Source of the DNA: Paractinoplanes polyasparticus
GTDB taxonomy: Bacteria; Actinomycetota; Actinomycetes; Mycobacteriales; Micromonosporaceae
NCBI RefSeq assembly: GCF_019710575.1
Contig: NZ_JAHWFK010000044.1
Coordinates: 43,644 to 107,643 of the forward strand
Direction: 5' to 3'
Length of the DNA: 64,000 nucleotides
Below the pieces are notes generated by a model. The model was not told the origin of the DNA. It saw only the letters and a list, made by a program, of their open reading frames with translations, and did not search any database. How positions within the stretch are numbered: the stretch's first letter is position 1; the number at the start of each line of letters is the position of its first letter. The position numbers and the translations under genes were made by a program. Below are positions 16,837-24,593 of this stretch, in pieces.

Positions 16837-16854
16837 GGCTGTGCTCCTGTCGGA

Positions 16855-18375
16855 TCAGACGGGCGTGACGCCGTGGCGGCGCCGGGCGAAACCGCGTTCC
16901 TTGCCGTGGGCGGCGCGGTAGCGGCGGATGAGTTCGTCGCGCAGGTCGCCCGGCTCGACGACGGTGTCGACGACCAGCTCGCTGGCCAGTCGCATGATGT
17001 CGATGTCCTGCTCGTACTCGGCGCGGCGCTCGGCGACGAAGGCGGCGCGCTCCTCGTCGGTCGCCAGGGCGGCAATCTTGTTGGCATAGACCGCGTTCAC
17101 CGCCGCCTCGGCTCCCATCACCGCGATCTTGGCGGTGGGCAGGGCGATCGTGGCGTCGGGCTCGAAGCCGGGCCCGGCCATGGCGTAGAGGCCGGCGCCG
17201 TACGCCTTGCGCACGACCACACAGATCTTGGGCACCGTGGCCTCGGAGATCGCGGTGATCATCTTGGCGCCGTGCCGGATGATCCCCTGCTTCTCGACCG
17301 CCGAGCCGACCATGAAGCCGGGCACGTCACACAGGAACAGCAGGGGGACGTTGAAGGCGTCGCAGAGCTGGACGAAGCGCGAGGCCTTGTCGGCCGAATC
17401 GGGGAAGAGCACGCCGCCCTTGAACATCGAGTTGTTGGCGACGAGGCCGATCACCTCGCCGTTCAGGCGGGCGAACCCGATCGTCAGCTCCTTGGCCCAC
17501 AACGCCTGGATCTCGAAGAACGACCCCTCGTCGACCAGGCCCTTGATGTAGCGCCGCATGTCGAAGGCCTGGCGCTCGCTGGCCGGCACCAGCGCGCCGA
17601 GATCGGCGCCGGTCGAGTCCTTCGCCTCGGTCGTGGGCGGCCGGCCCTCCCAATTGGACGGCAGATAACTGAGGTACGACCGCACGGTGTCGAGCGCGTC
17701 CTGCTCGGTCTTGCAGAGGAAGTGGCCGACGCCGGACTCGGAGCAGTGCACCCGGGCGCCGCCCATCGCCTCGAGCGTCGTCTTCTCGCCGGTGACCATC
17801 TCGACCATCCGGTCGGAGCCCAGGTACATGCTGGCGTTGCCGTCGACCATGGCGACGATGTCGCAGAAGGCGGGGATGTAGGCGCCACCGGCCGCCGAGG
17901 GGCCGAACAGCGCGCAGGCCTGCGGGATCGCGCCGGACGCCTTGACCTGCGTATGGAAGATCTTGCCGGCGCCGCGACGCCCCGGGAAGAGGTCGACCTG
18001 GTCGGTGATGCGGGCGCCGGCCGAGTCGACCAGGTAGATCATCGGCACGCCGTACTGCACGGCCCGCTCGATGATGCGGATGATCTTTTCAACCGTGCGC
18101 GCGCCCCAGGAGCCGGCCTTGACCGTGGAGTCGTTGGCCATGAGGCAGACCTCGCGGCCGTCGACCCGGGCGATTCCGGTGATCACGCCGTCGGCCGGCA
18201 ATCCGTCGGCCAGGCTGTTGGCATAGAGCCCGTCCTCGACGAAGGTGCCCTCGTCGACCAGCAGAGCGATCCGCTCGCGGGCGAAGAGCTTGCCCTTCGC
18301 GGCGTTGGCGGTGTGGTAACGCTCGGCCCCGCCGGCCAGCATCCGCTTGCGTGCCTGTGCGAGTTCGTCGCCCAC
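16855..18375 (-). CDS. Acyl-CoA carboxylase beta subunit (carboxyltransferase)
   Basis: 506-residue carboxyltransferase of the propionyl/methylcrotonyl-CoA carboxylase type. It has two crotonase-like halves: an N-terminal one with IYLVDSAGARI and GPSAAGGAYIPAF, and a C-terminal one with FLCDVPGFMVG and KAYGAGLYAM, whose glycine-rich turns form oxyanion holes. The start is GTG with AGGAGG 6 nt upstream. Together with the biotin carboxylase at 22304 and the HMG-CoA lyase, the best guess is methylcrotonyl-CoA carboxylase. Two TetR-type palindromes lie just upstream of its start. Confidence 0.9.
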   Translation of the reverse strand: MGDELAQARKRMLAGGAERYHTANAAKGKLFARERIALLVDEGTFVEDGLYANSLADGLPADGVITGIARVDGREVCLMANDSTVKAGSWGARTVEKIIRIIERAVQYGVPMIYLVDSAGARITDQVDLFPGRRGAGKIFHTQVKASGAIPQACALFGPSAAGGAYIPAFCDIVAMVDGNASMYLGSDRMVEMVTGEKTTLEAMGGARVHCSESGVGHFLCKTEQDALDTVRSYLSYLPSNWEGRPPTTEAKDSTGADLGALVPASERQAFDMRRYIKGLVDEGSFFEIQALWAKELTIGFARLNGEVIGLVANNSMFKGGVLFPDSADKASRFVQLCDAFNVPLLFLCDVPGFMVGSAVEKQGIIRHGAKMITAISEATVPKICVVVRKAYGAGLYAMAGPGFEPDATIALPTAKIAVMGAEAAVNAVYANKIAALATDEERAAFVAERRAEYEQDIDIMRLASELVVDTVVEPGDLRDELIRRYRAAHGKERGFARRRHGVTPV

Positions 18376-18385
18376 GCCGATCCTC

Positions 18386-18417
18386 CTGAACGGTCGTTAA
18401 AGCTTAACGAGCGTTAG
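18386..18417. promoter_or_regulatory. Two tandem TTAACG-type palindromes upstream of the carboxyltransferase
   Basis: CTGAACGGTCGTTAA (18386-18400) and CTTAACGAGCGTTAG (18403-18417) are two copies of a TnAACGnnCGTTnA palindrome 11-42 nt before the GTG start. A third copy lies upstream of the TetR gene (24578-24593). They are likely operators of that regulator. Confidence 0.65.
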
Positions 18418-18445
18418 GGTAGCCGATCCGACCTTGCGCGGCAAC

Positions 18446-18490
18446 GACGGACGGGAGCCTCCGCTGGTTGCGGAGACTCCCGTCCGTTTT
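18446..18490. terminator. Strong hairpin after the chaplin-like gene
   Basis: ACGGACGGGAG (18447-18457) pairs with CTCCCGTCCGT (18477-18487). The T-run lies on the plus-strand side, but the hairpin is the only obvious terminator for the chaplin-like transcript coming from the right. Confidence 0.6.
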
Positions 18491-18609
18491 ACTGCCGCCG
18501 ATGCCGTGGAGGGGCACCGGCTGTTACCCGACGCCTCCTGGCGTCGTTCGGATCGTGCCCGGGACCGGCACGACCCGGTCTTCCGCTATCCCCCGTGGGA
18601 GAGCGCGTT

Positions 18610-19947
18610 TCAGCGCAGGGTGTTGAGCAGGCCCAGGCCACCGACCGTGCCGGTCACCGCGGAGAGCGGAGCCGACTCGCGGCCACCGGTGGCGTTGGTC
18701 TTCGAACCCGTGGCGGCCGGCTTGGTGTAGCCGTCGTCGTTGGCCGCCGGCTCCTCGCCCGCGTCGTCAGCAGCGGGCTCTTCCGCAACGTCGTCGCTGT
18801 AGTCCTTCTGGTCGCCCCGGACGCCGCCGTCACCCTTGTAGTCGTCGTCGTTGTCGTCGTCCTTGACGCCACCGTCGCCGTCGTTGTCGTCCCAGTCGTG
18901 GTCGCCGTGACCGTGACCCGGACGGCCGTGACCCCGGTCGCCGTCCCAGTCGTCGTCGCCGAAGCCGCGGAAGCCGCGACCGCCCCGGTCGTTGACGCAG
19001 GCAGCCGACGACTGCGCCGCACCGAGAACACCGAGTGCGTTGCCGCAGGCGTTGATCGGAACGTTGATCGGCACGGCGACCTGGGTGCCGTTCAGGATGC
19101 CGAAGTTCGAGCCGGTGAACTGCGTGATGTCGTCGTCGTGCCCGTGGGCCGACTCGTTCACGGCGACCGCGCGGCTGCTGGACGCGCCGAGCACCGCGGC
19201 CGAGTTACCGGCCAGGTTCACCGGCAGGCTGATCGGCGCGAGCAGCTGGGTGCCGTTCGCGATGCCGACGTTCTGGCCGGTGGCCTGGGTCACCCCGTGG
19301 CCGCCCTGCGCGCTCTCCTTGCGCCCGAAGCCGAAGTTCCGGCCACCCCGACCCGAGAGGTCGTTCGCGCAGACCGCGCTGGACTGCGCGAAGCCGAGGA
19401 TCGCGAGCGAGTTGCCGCAGATGTTGATCGGAACGTCGACCGGCGCGTAGATCTGGGTGCCGTTGCCGATGCCGAAGTTCGACCCGGTGACCTGCGTCGG
19501 GCTGTCCCAGCGACGGTCGTCCCGGCGGTTCGTGCTCTCGGTGCGGTTGACGCCGGCGCCCTGCGCGCTGGCGAAGCCGCCCACCGCGGCGGCGTTGCCG
19601 ACCACGTTGACCGGAACGGTGACCGGCAGGTAGGCCTGGGTGCCGTTCAGGATGCCGAAGTTGCTGCCGGTGGCCTGGACGGCGCCCCGGCCACGGTCGC
19701 CACGACGGCCGCTCTCCAGGTTGTTGACGCCGACGCCACGAGCGTCGGCGACGCCGAGGATGCCCAGCGAGTTGCCGACGACGTTGACCGGCACCTGCAC
19801 CGGAACGGCGATCTGGGTGCCGTTCAGGATGCCGACGTTGCTGCCGGTGACCTGACGGGAGTCGGCGTTGGCGGCGCCCGGGGCGAACAGCAGGGCGCCG
19901 GCGGCCAGGACACCGACGCTCAGAGTCTTACGAACCCAAGTCTTCAT
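18610..19947 (-). CDS. Secreted protein with five chaplin-like domains
   Basis: 445 residues from ATG 19947; GAAAGG lies 13 nt upstream, and a TTG seven codons earlier is less likely. A signal peptide (about 1-28, cleavage after AANA) leads into five repeats of about 45-60 residues. Each repeat has a GSNFGILNGTQ box and a VPVNVVGNSLGILG core, the hallmark of chaplin (DUF320) amyloid-forming surface proteins. Repeats 3 and 5 carry a Cys pair (ICGN...VCAND, ACGN...ACVND); repeats 1, 2 and 4 have none. An Asp/Gly/His-rich tail follows. No clear sortase motif is seen. It probably forms a hydrophobic surface layer on aerial structures or spores. Confidence 0.85.
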   Translation of the reverse strand: MKTWVRKTLSVGVLAAGALLFAPGAANADSRQVTGSNVGILNGTQIAVPVQVPVNVVGNSLGILGVADARGVGVNNLESGRRGDRGRGAVQATGSNFGILNGTQAYLPVTVPVNVVGNAAAVGGFASAQGAGVNRTESTNRRDDRRWDSPTQVTGSNFGIGNGTQIYAPVDVPINICGNSLAILGFAQSSAVCANDLSGRGGRNFGFGRKESAQGGHGVTQATGQNVGIANGTQLLAPISLPVNLAGNSAAVLGASSSRAVAVNESAHGHDDDITQFTGSNFGILNGTQVAVPINVPINACGNALGVLGAAQSSAACVNDRGGRGFRGFGDDDWDGDRGHGRPGHGHGDHDWDDNDGDGGVKDDDNDDDYKGDGGVRGDQKDYSDDVAEEPAADDAGEEPAANDDGYTKPAATGSKTNATGGRESAPLSAVTGTVGGLGLLNTLR

Positions 19948-20235
19948 GAGAAAAGAAATGCCTTTCAAGAATGTTTCGGCAAAGGTGTTGCGTATTCAAT
20001 TGGGGGATCTTCCGGAACTGCATTCGGGCGCAGCGGTGCCCTGGCGCATTTCTTTCTGCCCTGACCCCGCTTGTCGACGTGCGCCCGGTGGCGCTTCGGT
20101 GCGGTGCGTGTGATTCAGGCGTCGGATGATTCGCCGCTCGTTCGCAAGCGGTTCGGGAATCGACCGGAACACGGACACCGAAGAGGCGTACCGGCCGGTT
20201 CACCGGCGGTCGGGCGGACCGCCGGGCGCCATCAC

Positions 20236-21270
20236 TCAGTCAGGTGAGACGGTCGGTGCCTCGGCGTCGTACCGCCGGACCTCGACATCGGGCGCGATCG
20301 CGGGCACGTGACGAGCCGTCGTGCTGTTCGCGATCGCCGCCGGCAGGAAGGCCGCGGAGCCACCTTCCGTCGGAACTCCCGGCCCGCTGGCCGGGATGCC
20401 GCTGACTTCCCCGAGGTGCAGCCGCAGCGGAGCGGCCGGTGCGTCACCGCCGGGAGTGTTGTCCTCCGGCTCCGTCGCCGGCTGCGCCGTCACCGCGTGA
20501 GCGGTGTGGTGGTGCTGCCGGTGGGCGGACGGTACGGAGGAGGCCTTGCCGTGCTTGACCGGAGCGGCGGCCGGACGGCCGGCGACCGGGGCGGGCAGGA
20601 CCTGTTGGAGCGGCTTGCGGCTCGGCTCGGCCGTCTGCTCCGCCTCCTGGGGGAGAGGAGCCGGCTGAAGTTCTCCGGGGAGTTCTTCCTGCTCAGCCGG
20701 GAGCTCGACGTCGGCGACCGGGTCGGTCGCCAGGGTGAGCCGCTGGTCGGGCGCCGCTTCGCCGGTGAGGCGGAGTGGTGCGGCGACCTCGTCCCGGTCC
20801 TTGTCGACGTCGAAGACGTCCACAATGGCCGCGGACGGTTCGGGTACGACGTCGTCGTCGGTCACCGGGCGGGTCAGAACCTGCCGCGGCACGTCGAGGA
20901 TGTCGGACACAAGGTGCTGTTCGTGGTGTGCCGGTTCGGTGCGCTCCAGCGGCTGGACGGCCGCCTGCAGGAGGCCGGTGACCGGCGAGGTGGCGTCGGC
21001 GCCCACGAGGGAGCCGAGCAACGAGCCGTCAGGCCCGTCGGCCCGGTCCGCTGCCTGGGCGGCGGAGCCGGTGAGCAGCCAGGCCGCACCAGCCAGGCCG
21101 CTGACGGCGAGTACGCGCAGACCCCACCGGAGTCCGGTGCGTCGCGCGCGGTTCCCCGAGCGCCGCTCCGCCCCCTGGATGGGAGGCGGCAAGGGCGTGG
21201 AGACACCGGTGGGCGGCACCGGCAACCGGTACGCCGCGCGCAGCGTGCGCTCGACCCCCGATCCCGTCAT
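20236..21270 (-). CDS. Hypothetical exported Pro/Ala-rich protein
   Basis: 344 residues from ATG 21270 (MTGSGVERTLRAAYRLPV), with a GAGGGG-like ribosome site. A basic stretch and a hydrophobic helix (LRVLAVSGLAGAAWLLTGSAAQA, about 50-75) look like a signal peptide with an internal AQA cleavage site. The rest is acidic and Pro/Ala/Glu-rich, with a His-rich patch (HRQHHHTAHA) and no known domain. It lies upstream of the chaplin-like gene on the same strand, about 290 bp away, and may be part of the same surface layer. Confidence 0.72.
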   Translation of the reverse strand: MTGSGVERTLRAAYRLPVPPTGVSTPLPPPIQGAERRSGNRARRTGLRWGLRVLAVSGLAGAAWLLTGSAAQAADRADGPDGSLLGSLVGADATSPVTGLLQAAVQPLERTEPAHHEQHLVSDILDVPRQVLTRPVTDDDVVPEPSAAIVDVFDVDKDRDEVAAPLRLTGEAAPDQRLTLATDPVADVELPAEQEELPGELQPAPLPQEAEQTAEPSRKPLQQVLPAPVAGRPAAAPVKHGKASSVPSAHRQHHHTAHAVTAQPATEPEDNTPGGDAPAAPLRLHLGEVSGIPASGPGVPTEGGSAAFLPAAIANSTTARHVPAIAPDVEVRRYDAEAPTVSPD

Positions 21271-21417
21271 GATCCGCCCCTCGTCGTGTCGGCTGAACCG
21301 GTGACGGATCCGCCTTTTCGATCCGGCGATATCGGCCACTCGATATTGGTAACGACACGACCGGAGACCGGTCACGCGGACAAATGGGAAAAATGATCGC
21401 GGGTTCGGCGGGCGAAA

Positions 21418-22296
21418 TCACACCAATCTGGTGCGCGGTCCGGCTCGAAGGACACCCGACGGGAGCGTGCGGCCGAGCAGCTTCTCGGCCGTTTCGGCCG
21501 TGCTGATCAGGCGATCCAGGTCGATTCCGGTGTCGAGGCCCATGTCGTGCAGCATGTGGACGACCTCTTCGGTCGCCACGTTGCCCGAGGCGCCCGGCGC
21601 GTAGGGGCAGCCGCCGATCCCGCCGACGCTCGCGTCGAACTCGGTGATCCCGAGTTCGAGCGCGGTGAGGATGTTGGCCAGCCCCGTCCCCCTGGTGTTG
21701 TGGAAGTGGAGCAGGTCGGGGCGTACGGCCGACAGCAGATCCCGCACCCGGCGAGGCGTCGCCATCCCGGTCGTGTCGCCGAACGCGATCCGGTCGGCTC
21801 CGTCGGCCCGGACCCGAGCGACGATCGCCGCCACCCGGTCAGGGTCGATGTCGCCCTCGAACGGGCAGCCGAAACTGGTCGCGACGATCACCTCGACCGT
21901 CGCGCCGGCGTCGTGGATGAGCGGGATGAGCGAGGCGATGTCGTCGAGCGACTCGTCGGTCGAGCGATTCAGGTTGCGCCGGTTGTGAGTGTCCGAAGCG
22001 GACACCACGACCTCGATCTCGCGAAAGCCCGCGGCCAGGGCCCGTTGCGCGCCCCGGGTGTTGGGAATCAGCGCGGAATACCGGATCTCGGGATGGCGGT
22101 CGACCCGCGCCCACACCTCGTCGGCGTCCGCCATCTGCGGGATCGCCCTCGGGTGGACGAAGGAGACCGCCTCGATGCGCCGCACGCCGGTTCCGCTCAA
22201 CGCGTCGATCAGGCGGACCTTGGCGTCGGTCGGGATCGGTTCCTCGTTCTGCAGGCCGTCGCGGGGGGCGACCTCACGGATGCTGACGGTTGTCAT
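21418..22296 (-). CDS. Hydroxymethylglutaryl-CoA lyase
   Basis: Cleaves HMG-CoA to acetoacetate and acetyl-CoA, the last step of leucine breakdown. The 292-residue TIM-barrel protein shows the family start VAPRDGLQNE, and RIAFGDTTGMATP, LHFHNTRGTGLAN and the signature GIGGCPYAPGASGNVATE with its active-site Cys. It starts 7 nt after the biotin carboxylase stop, so the two are in one operon. Together with the acyl-CoA dehydrogenase and carboxyltransferase it supports the leucine assignment. Confidence 0.93.
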   Translation of the reverse strand: MTTVSIREVAPRDGLQNEEPIPTDAKVRLIDALSGTGVRRIEAVSFVHPRAIPQMADADEVWARVDRHPEIRYSALIPNTRGAQRALAAGFREIEVVVSASDTHNRRNLNRSTDESLDDIASLIPLIHDAGATVEVIVATSFGCPFEGDIDPDRVAAIVARVRADGADRIAFGDTTGMATPRRVRDLLSAVRPDLLHFHNTRGTGLANILTALELGITEFDASVGGIGGCPYAPGASGNVATEEVVHMLHDMGLDTGIDLDRLISTAETAEKLLGRTLPSGVLRAGPRTRLV

Positions 22297-22303
22297 CGGC
22301 CCG

Positions 22304-23638
22304 TCACCTCATCCGGGCGACGATGGCGGTGTCGTAATCGCCGGACAGGAACTCGGCGTTGTCGAGCAGTTCGGCGAAGAACGGCAGGTTGTTCTTGGGA
22401 CCGGCGATCGCGAACCCGGCGACGGCCGAGCGGGCCCGGGCCACCGCCTCGTCGCGGTCGGCGCCGACGACGATCAGCTTGGCCATCAGGGAGTCGTAGG
22501 ACATGCCGACCGTGGTGCCCTCGGCATAGCCGGAATCGACCCGCACGCCCTCGCCGTCGGGCTCGACCCAGGTGGTCACCTTGCCCGGGCCCGGCAGGAA
22601 ACGTTTCGGATCCTCGGCGTTGATTCGCAGCTCGATGGCGTGGCCACTGGTTTCCGGTACGCCGGTGAACGTGGGCGCCTCGCCCGAGGCGATGCGCAAC
22701 TGCTCCTCGACCAGGTCGATGCCGTGGATCAGCTCGGTGATCGGGTGCTCGACCTGCAGACGGGTGTTCATCTCGAGGAAGAAGAAGTCGCCGGTGGCCG
22801 GGTCGAGCAGGCACTCGACGGTGCCGGCGTTGCGATAGCCGACCGCCTCGCCGGCTTTGACCGCAGCCGCCAGCAGGCGTTCGCGCAGCTCGGGATCGAC
22901 GGCGGGGCTCGGCGCCTCCTCGACCAGCTTCTGGTTGCGCCGCTGGACCGAGCACTCACGCTCGGACAGGGCGATCACCCGGCCGTCGGCGAGGCCGAGG
23001 ATCTGCACCTCGACGTGGCGCACGCGCGGGAAGTACCGCTCCAGCAGGACGTCGCCGCTGCCGAACATCCGTTCCGCGAATGCGCGCACCTTGGCCAGCT
23101 CGGTGCGCAGCGCGGCTTCGTCGCCGGCGACGGCCATGCCCATGCCGCCACCGCCGGCCGCGGCCTTGACCATCACCGGGTAGCCGATGGTCGCAGCGGC
23201 CGCGACCGCCTCGTCCGCCGAGCCGACCGGATCTTGTGTGCCGGGCGCGACCGGAACGCCGGCCGCGGCCATCAGATTGCGCGCCTTGATCTTGTCGCCC
23301 ATCGCGGCGATGGCGTCGGCGCCGGGGCCGACCCAGATCAGGCCATTGGCCTCGACCATCCGTGCGAAGTCGGCGTTCTCGCTCAGGAATCCGTAGCCGG
23401 GGTGGATGGCCTGGGCGCCGGTGTTCTTGGCGGCAGCCAGGATCGCTTCCGCGTTGCGGTAGCTCTCGGCCGGGTTGGCCGGGCCGACGCAGACCGCTTC
23501 GTCGGCTTCGAGAACGAAGGGCATACCCTCGTCGGCCTCGGAGTGCACCGCGACCGTCCGGATGCCGAGCCGCTTGGCGGTACGGATGATCCGGCGGGCG
23601 ATCTCACCCCGGTTGGCGATGAGCAGCGAGTCGATCAT
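22304..23638 (-). CDS. Biotin carboxylase subunit (acyl-CoA carboxylase alpha, no BCCP)
   Basis: Carboxylates biotin using ATP and bicarbonate. The 444-residue protein starts at ATG 23638 (MIDSLLIANRGEIARRI). It shows the glycine-rich ATP loop (KAAAGGGGMGM) and the EMNTRLQVEHPITE motif of the ATP-grasp domain, and ends in the biotin carboxylase C-domain (GYAEGTTVGMSYDSLMAKL). Actinobacterial alpha subunits usually run to about 590-670 residues with a biotinyl domain; that domain is absent here. The next gene starts 7 nt later, so no frameshifted remainder exists. A separate carrier must be supplied elsewhere. Confidence 0.9.
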   Translation of the reverse strand: MIDSLLIANRGEIARRIIRTAKRLGIRTVAVHSEADEGMPFVLEADEAVCVGPANPAESYRNAEAILAAAKNTGAQAIHPGYGFLSENADFARMVEANGLIWVGPGADAIAAMGDKIKARNLMAAAGVPVAPGTQDPVGSADEAVAAAATIGYPVMVKAAAGGGGMGMAVAGDEAALRTELAKVRAFAERMFGSGDVLLERYFPRVRHVEVQILGLADGRVIALSERECSVQRRNQKLVEEAPSPAVDPELRERLLAAAVKAGEAVGYRNAGTVECLLDPATGDFFFLEMNTRLQVEHPITELIHGIDLVEEQLRIASGEAPTFTGVPETSGHAIELRINAEDPKRFLPGPGKVTTWVEPDGEGVRVDSGYAEGTTVGMSYDSLMAKLIVVGADRDEAVARARSAVAGFAIAGPKNNLPFFAELLDNAEFLSGDYDTAIVARMR

Positions 23639-23939
23639 CGTTGACCTTCTCTTCTTCCGTCGCCCGGTAGGGCGCGTCGTGAATGTCAGCCCGATGGGGC
23701 GTTTGTGGCGTTCGCCCGGGGGTGTGGGCGGGGTGTTACGCCGCCCCAAACGGGCAGGTAGTGCGCCGCCCGCAAAGGGCAGGTAGTGCGCCGCCCGCAA
23801 AGGGCAGGTAGTGCGCCGCCCGCAAGGGGCAGGTGGTGCGCCGCCCCAAACGGGCAGGTAGTGCGCCGCCTGGAAGGGGCGGGTCGTGCGGCGTAGGCGA
23901 TGCGGCGGGGTCCCGGTTGGCCCGCGGCCGACGGGAAGG
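23639..23939. other. Intergenic region filled by a 25-bp tandem repeat
   Basis: 301 bp between the TetR gene and the biotin carboxylase start. Apart from about 80 bp next to the carboxylase, it is occupied by the repeat described at 23726-23893. No reading frame with coding character was seen; a frame reading through the repeat is an artefact of the repeat. Confidence 0.7.
23726..23893. repeat. 25-bp intergenic tandem repeat, six to seven copies
   Basis: Units begin at 23752, 23777, 23802, 23827, 23852 and 23877 (the last incomplete), with one diverged copy before them. Each unit reads GGGCAGGTAGTGCGCCGCCC followed by five variable bases. The repeats can fold at the joins (GCCC-GCAAA-GGGC). 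Copies 1-3 are almost identical, so the array is young or homogenised. It lies in the leader of the biotin carboxylase operon. Confidence 0.9.
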
Positions 23940-24545
23940 TCAGCGGCCGGTGAGGGCGTGCATGGTGGCCTCGCGCAGCAGCGCGGCCCGGCGGCGGCGG
24001 TCGACCTCGCCACCGAGGAACGGAGTGGAGTTCATCAGGCCGAACGCCGAGTGGGCGAGCACCCGCGCCTCGGCCGCGTCGAGCTCGGGGCGCAGCGTGG
24101 CCAGCACCCCCACCCATTCCTCGACATAGAGGCGCTGGAGGCGGCGGATCTGGCGGCGCGGCTCTTCCGGCAGGCGGTCGAGTTCGTGCAGATGCAGGGC
24201 GATGACGGCCGGGTTGGCCAGGGCGAACTCGACATGGAAGTCGATCAGGTCGGCCAGCGCGGCGCTCGCGTCGGCCGGATGCTGACCGACGCGCGTCTTA
24301 CCGCCGTGCAGCAGGCTCTCGCTCACCGGGATCAGGGCGGCCACCAGCATCGCCTCTTTGCCGGCGAAGTGGTGATAGAGCGCCGGGCCGGTCACCCCCG
24401 CGGCCGAGCCGATGTCGTCCATCGACACGCCGTGGTAGCCACGGGCCGCGAACAGGCCCACCGCGATCTCGAGAATCTCGTCACGACGCGACCGCCGCCG
24501 GGGCGCGGGCGGGCCCGGACGATGCTGCTGATCAACCGTTGTCAC
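23940..24545 (-). CDS. TetR-family transcriptional regulator
   Basis: 201 residues from GTG 24545. The helix-turn-helix is at about 20-66 (RDEILEIAVGLFAARGYHGVSMDDIG, ALYHHFAGKEAML), followed by an all-helical ligand domain. It lies upstream of the biotin carboxylase/HMG-CoA lyase operon on the same strand. A palindrome of the same type as those before the carboxyltransferase gene sits 33 nt upstream of its start. The likely role is repression of the catabolic cluster in response to an acyl-CoA; this is inference. Confidence 0.92.
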   Translation of the reverse strand: MTTVDQQHRPGPPAPRRRSRRDEILEIAVGLFAARGYHGVSMDDIGSAAGVTGPALYHHFAGKEAMLVAALIPVSESLLHGGKTRVGQHPADASAALADLIDFHVEFALANPAVIALHLHELDRLPEEPRRQIRRLQRLYVEEWVGVLATLRPELDAAEARVLAHSAFGLMNSTPFLGGEVDRRRRAALLREATMHALTGR

Positions 24546-24577
24546 GACGTCACTCTAACCCGCTGTCAAGCCTTCGC

Positions 24578-24593
24578 CTTAACGGGCGTTCAG
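24578..24593. promoter_or_regulatory. TTAACG-type palindrome upstream of the TetR gene
   Basis: CTTAACGGGCGTTCAG shares the TTAACGnnCGTT core with the two sites at 18386-18417. It lies 33 nt upstream of the TetR start and touches the 3' end of the preceding gene. Probably autoregulatory. Confidence 0.6.

Noticed and set aside
15631..18417. 928-codon reading frame antisense to the acyl-CoA dehydrogenase and carboxyltransferase
   Set aside because: Spans two genuine genes and their gap; the translation has no recognisable domain.
23726..23893. Possible CRISPR array
   Set aside because: Units are 25 bp directly joined without unique spacers, and no cas genes are present. It is a simple tandem repeat.
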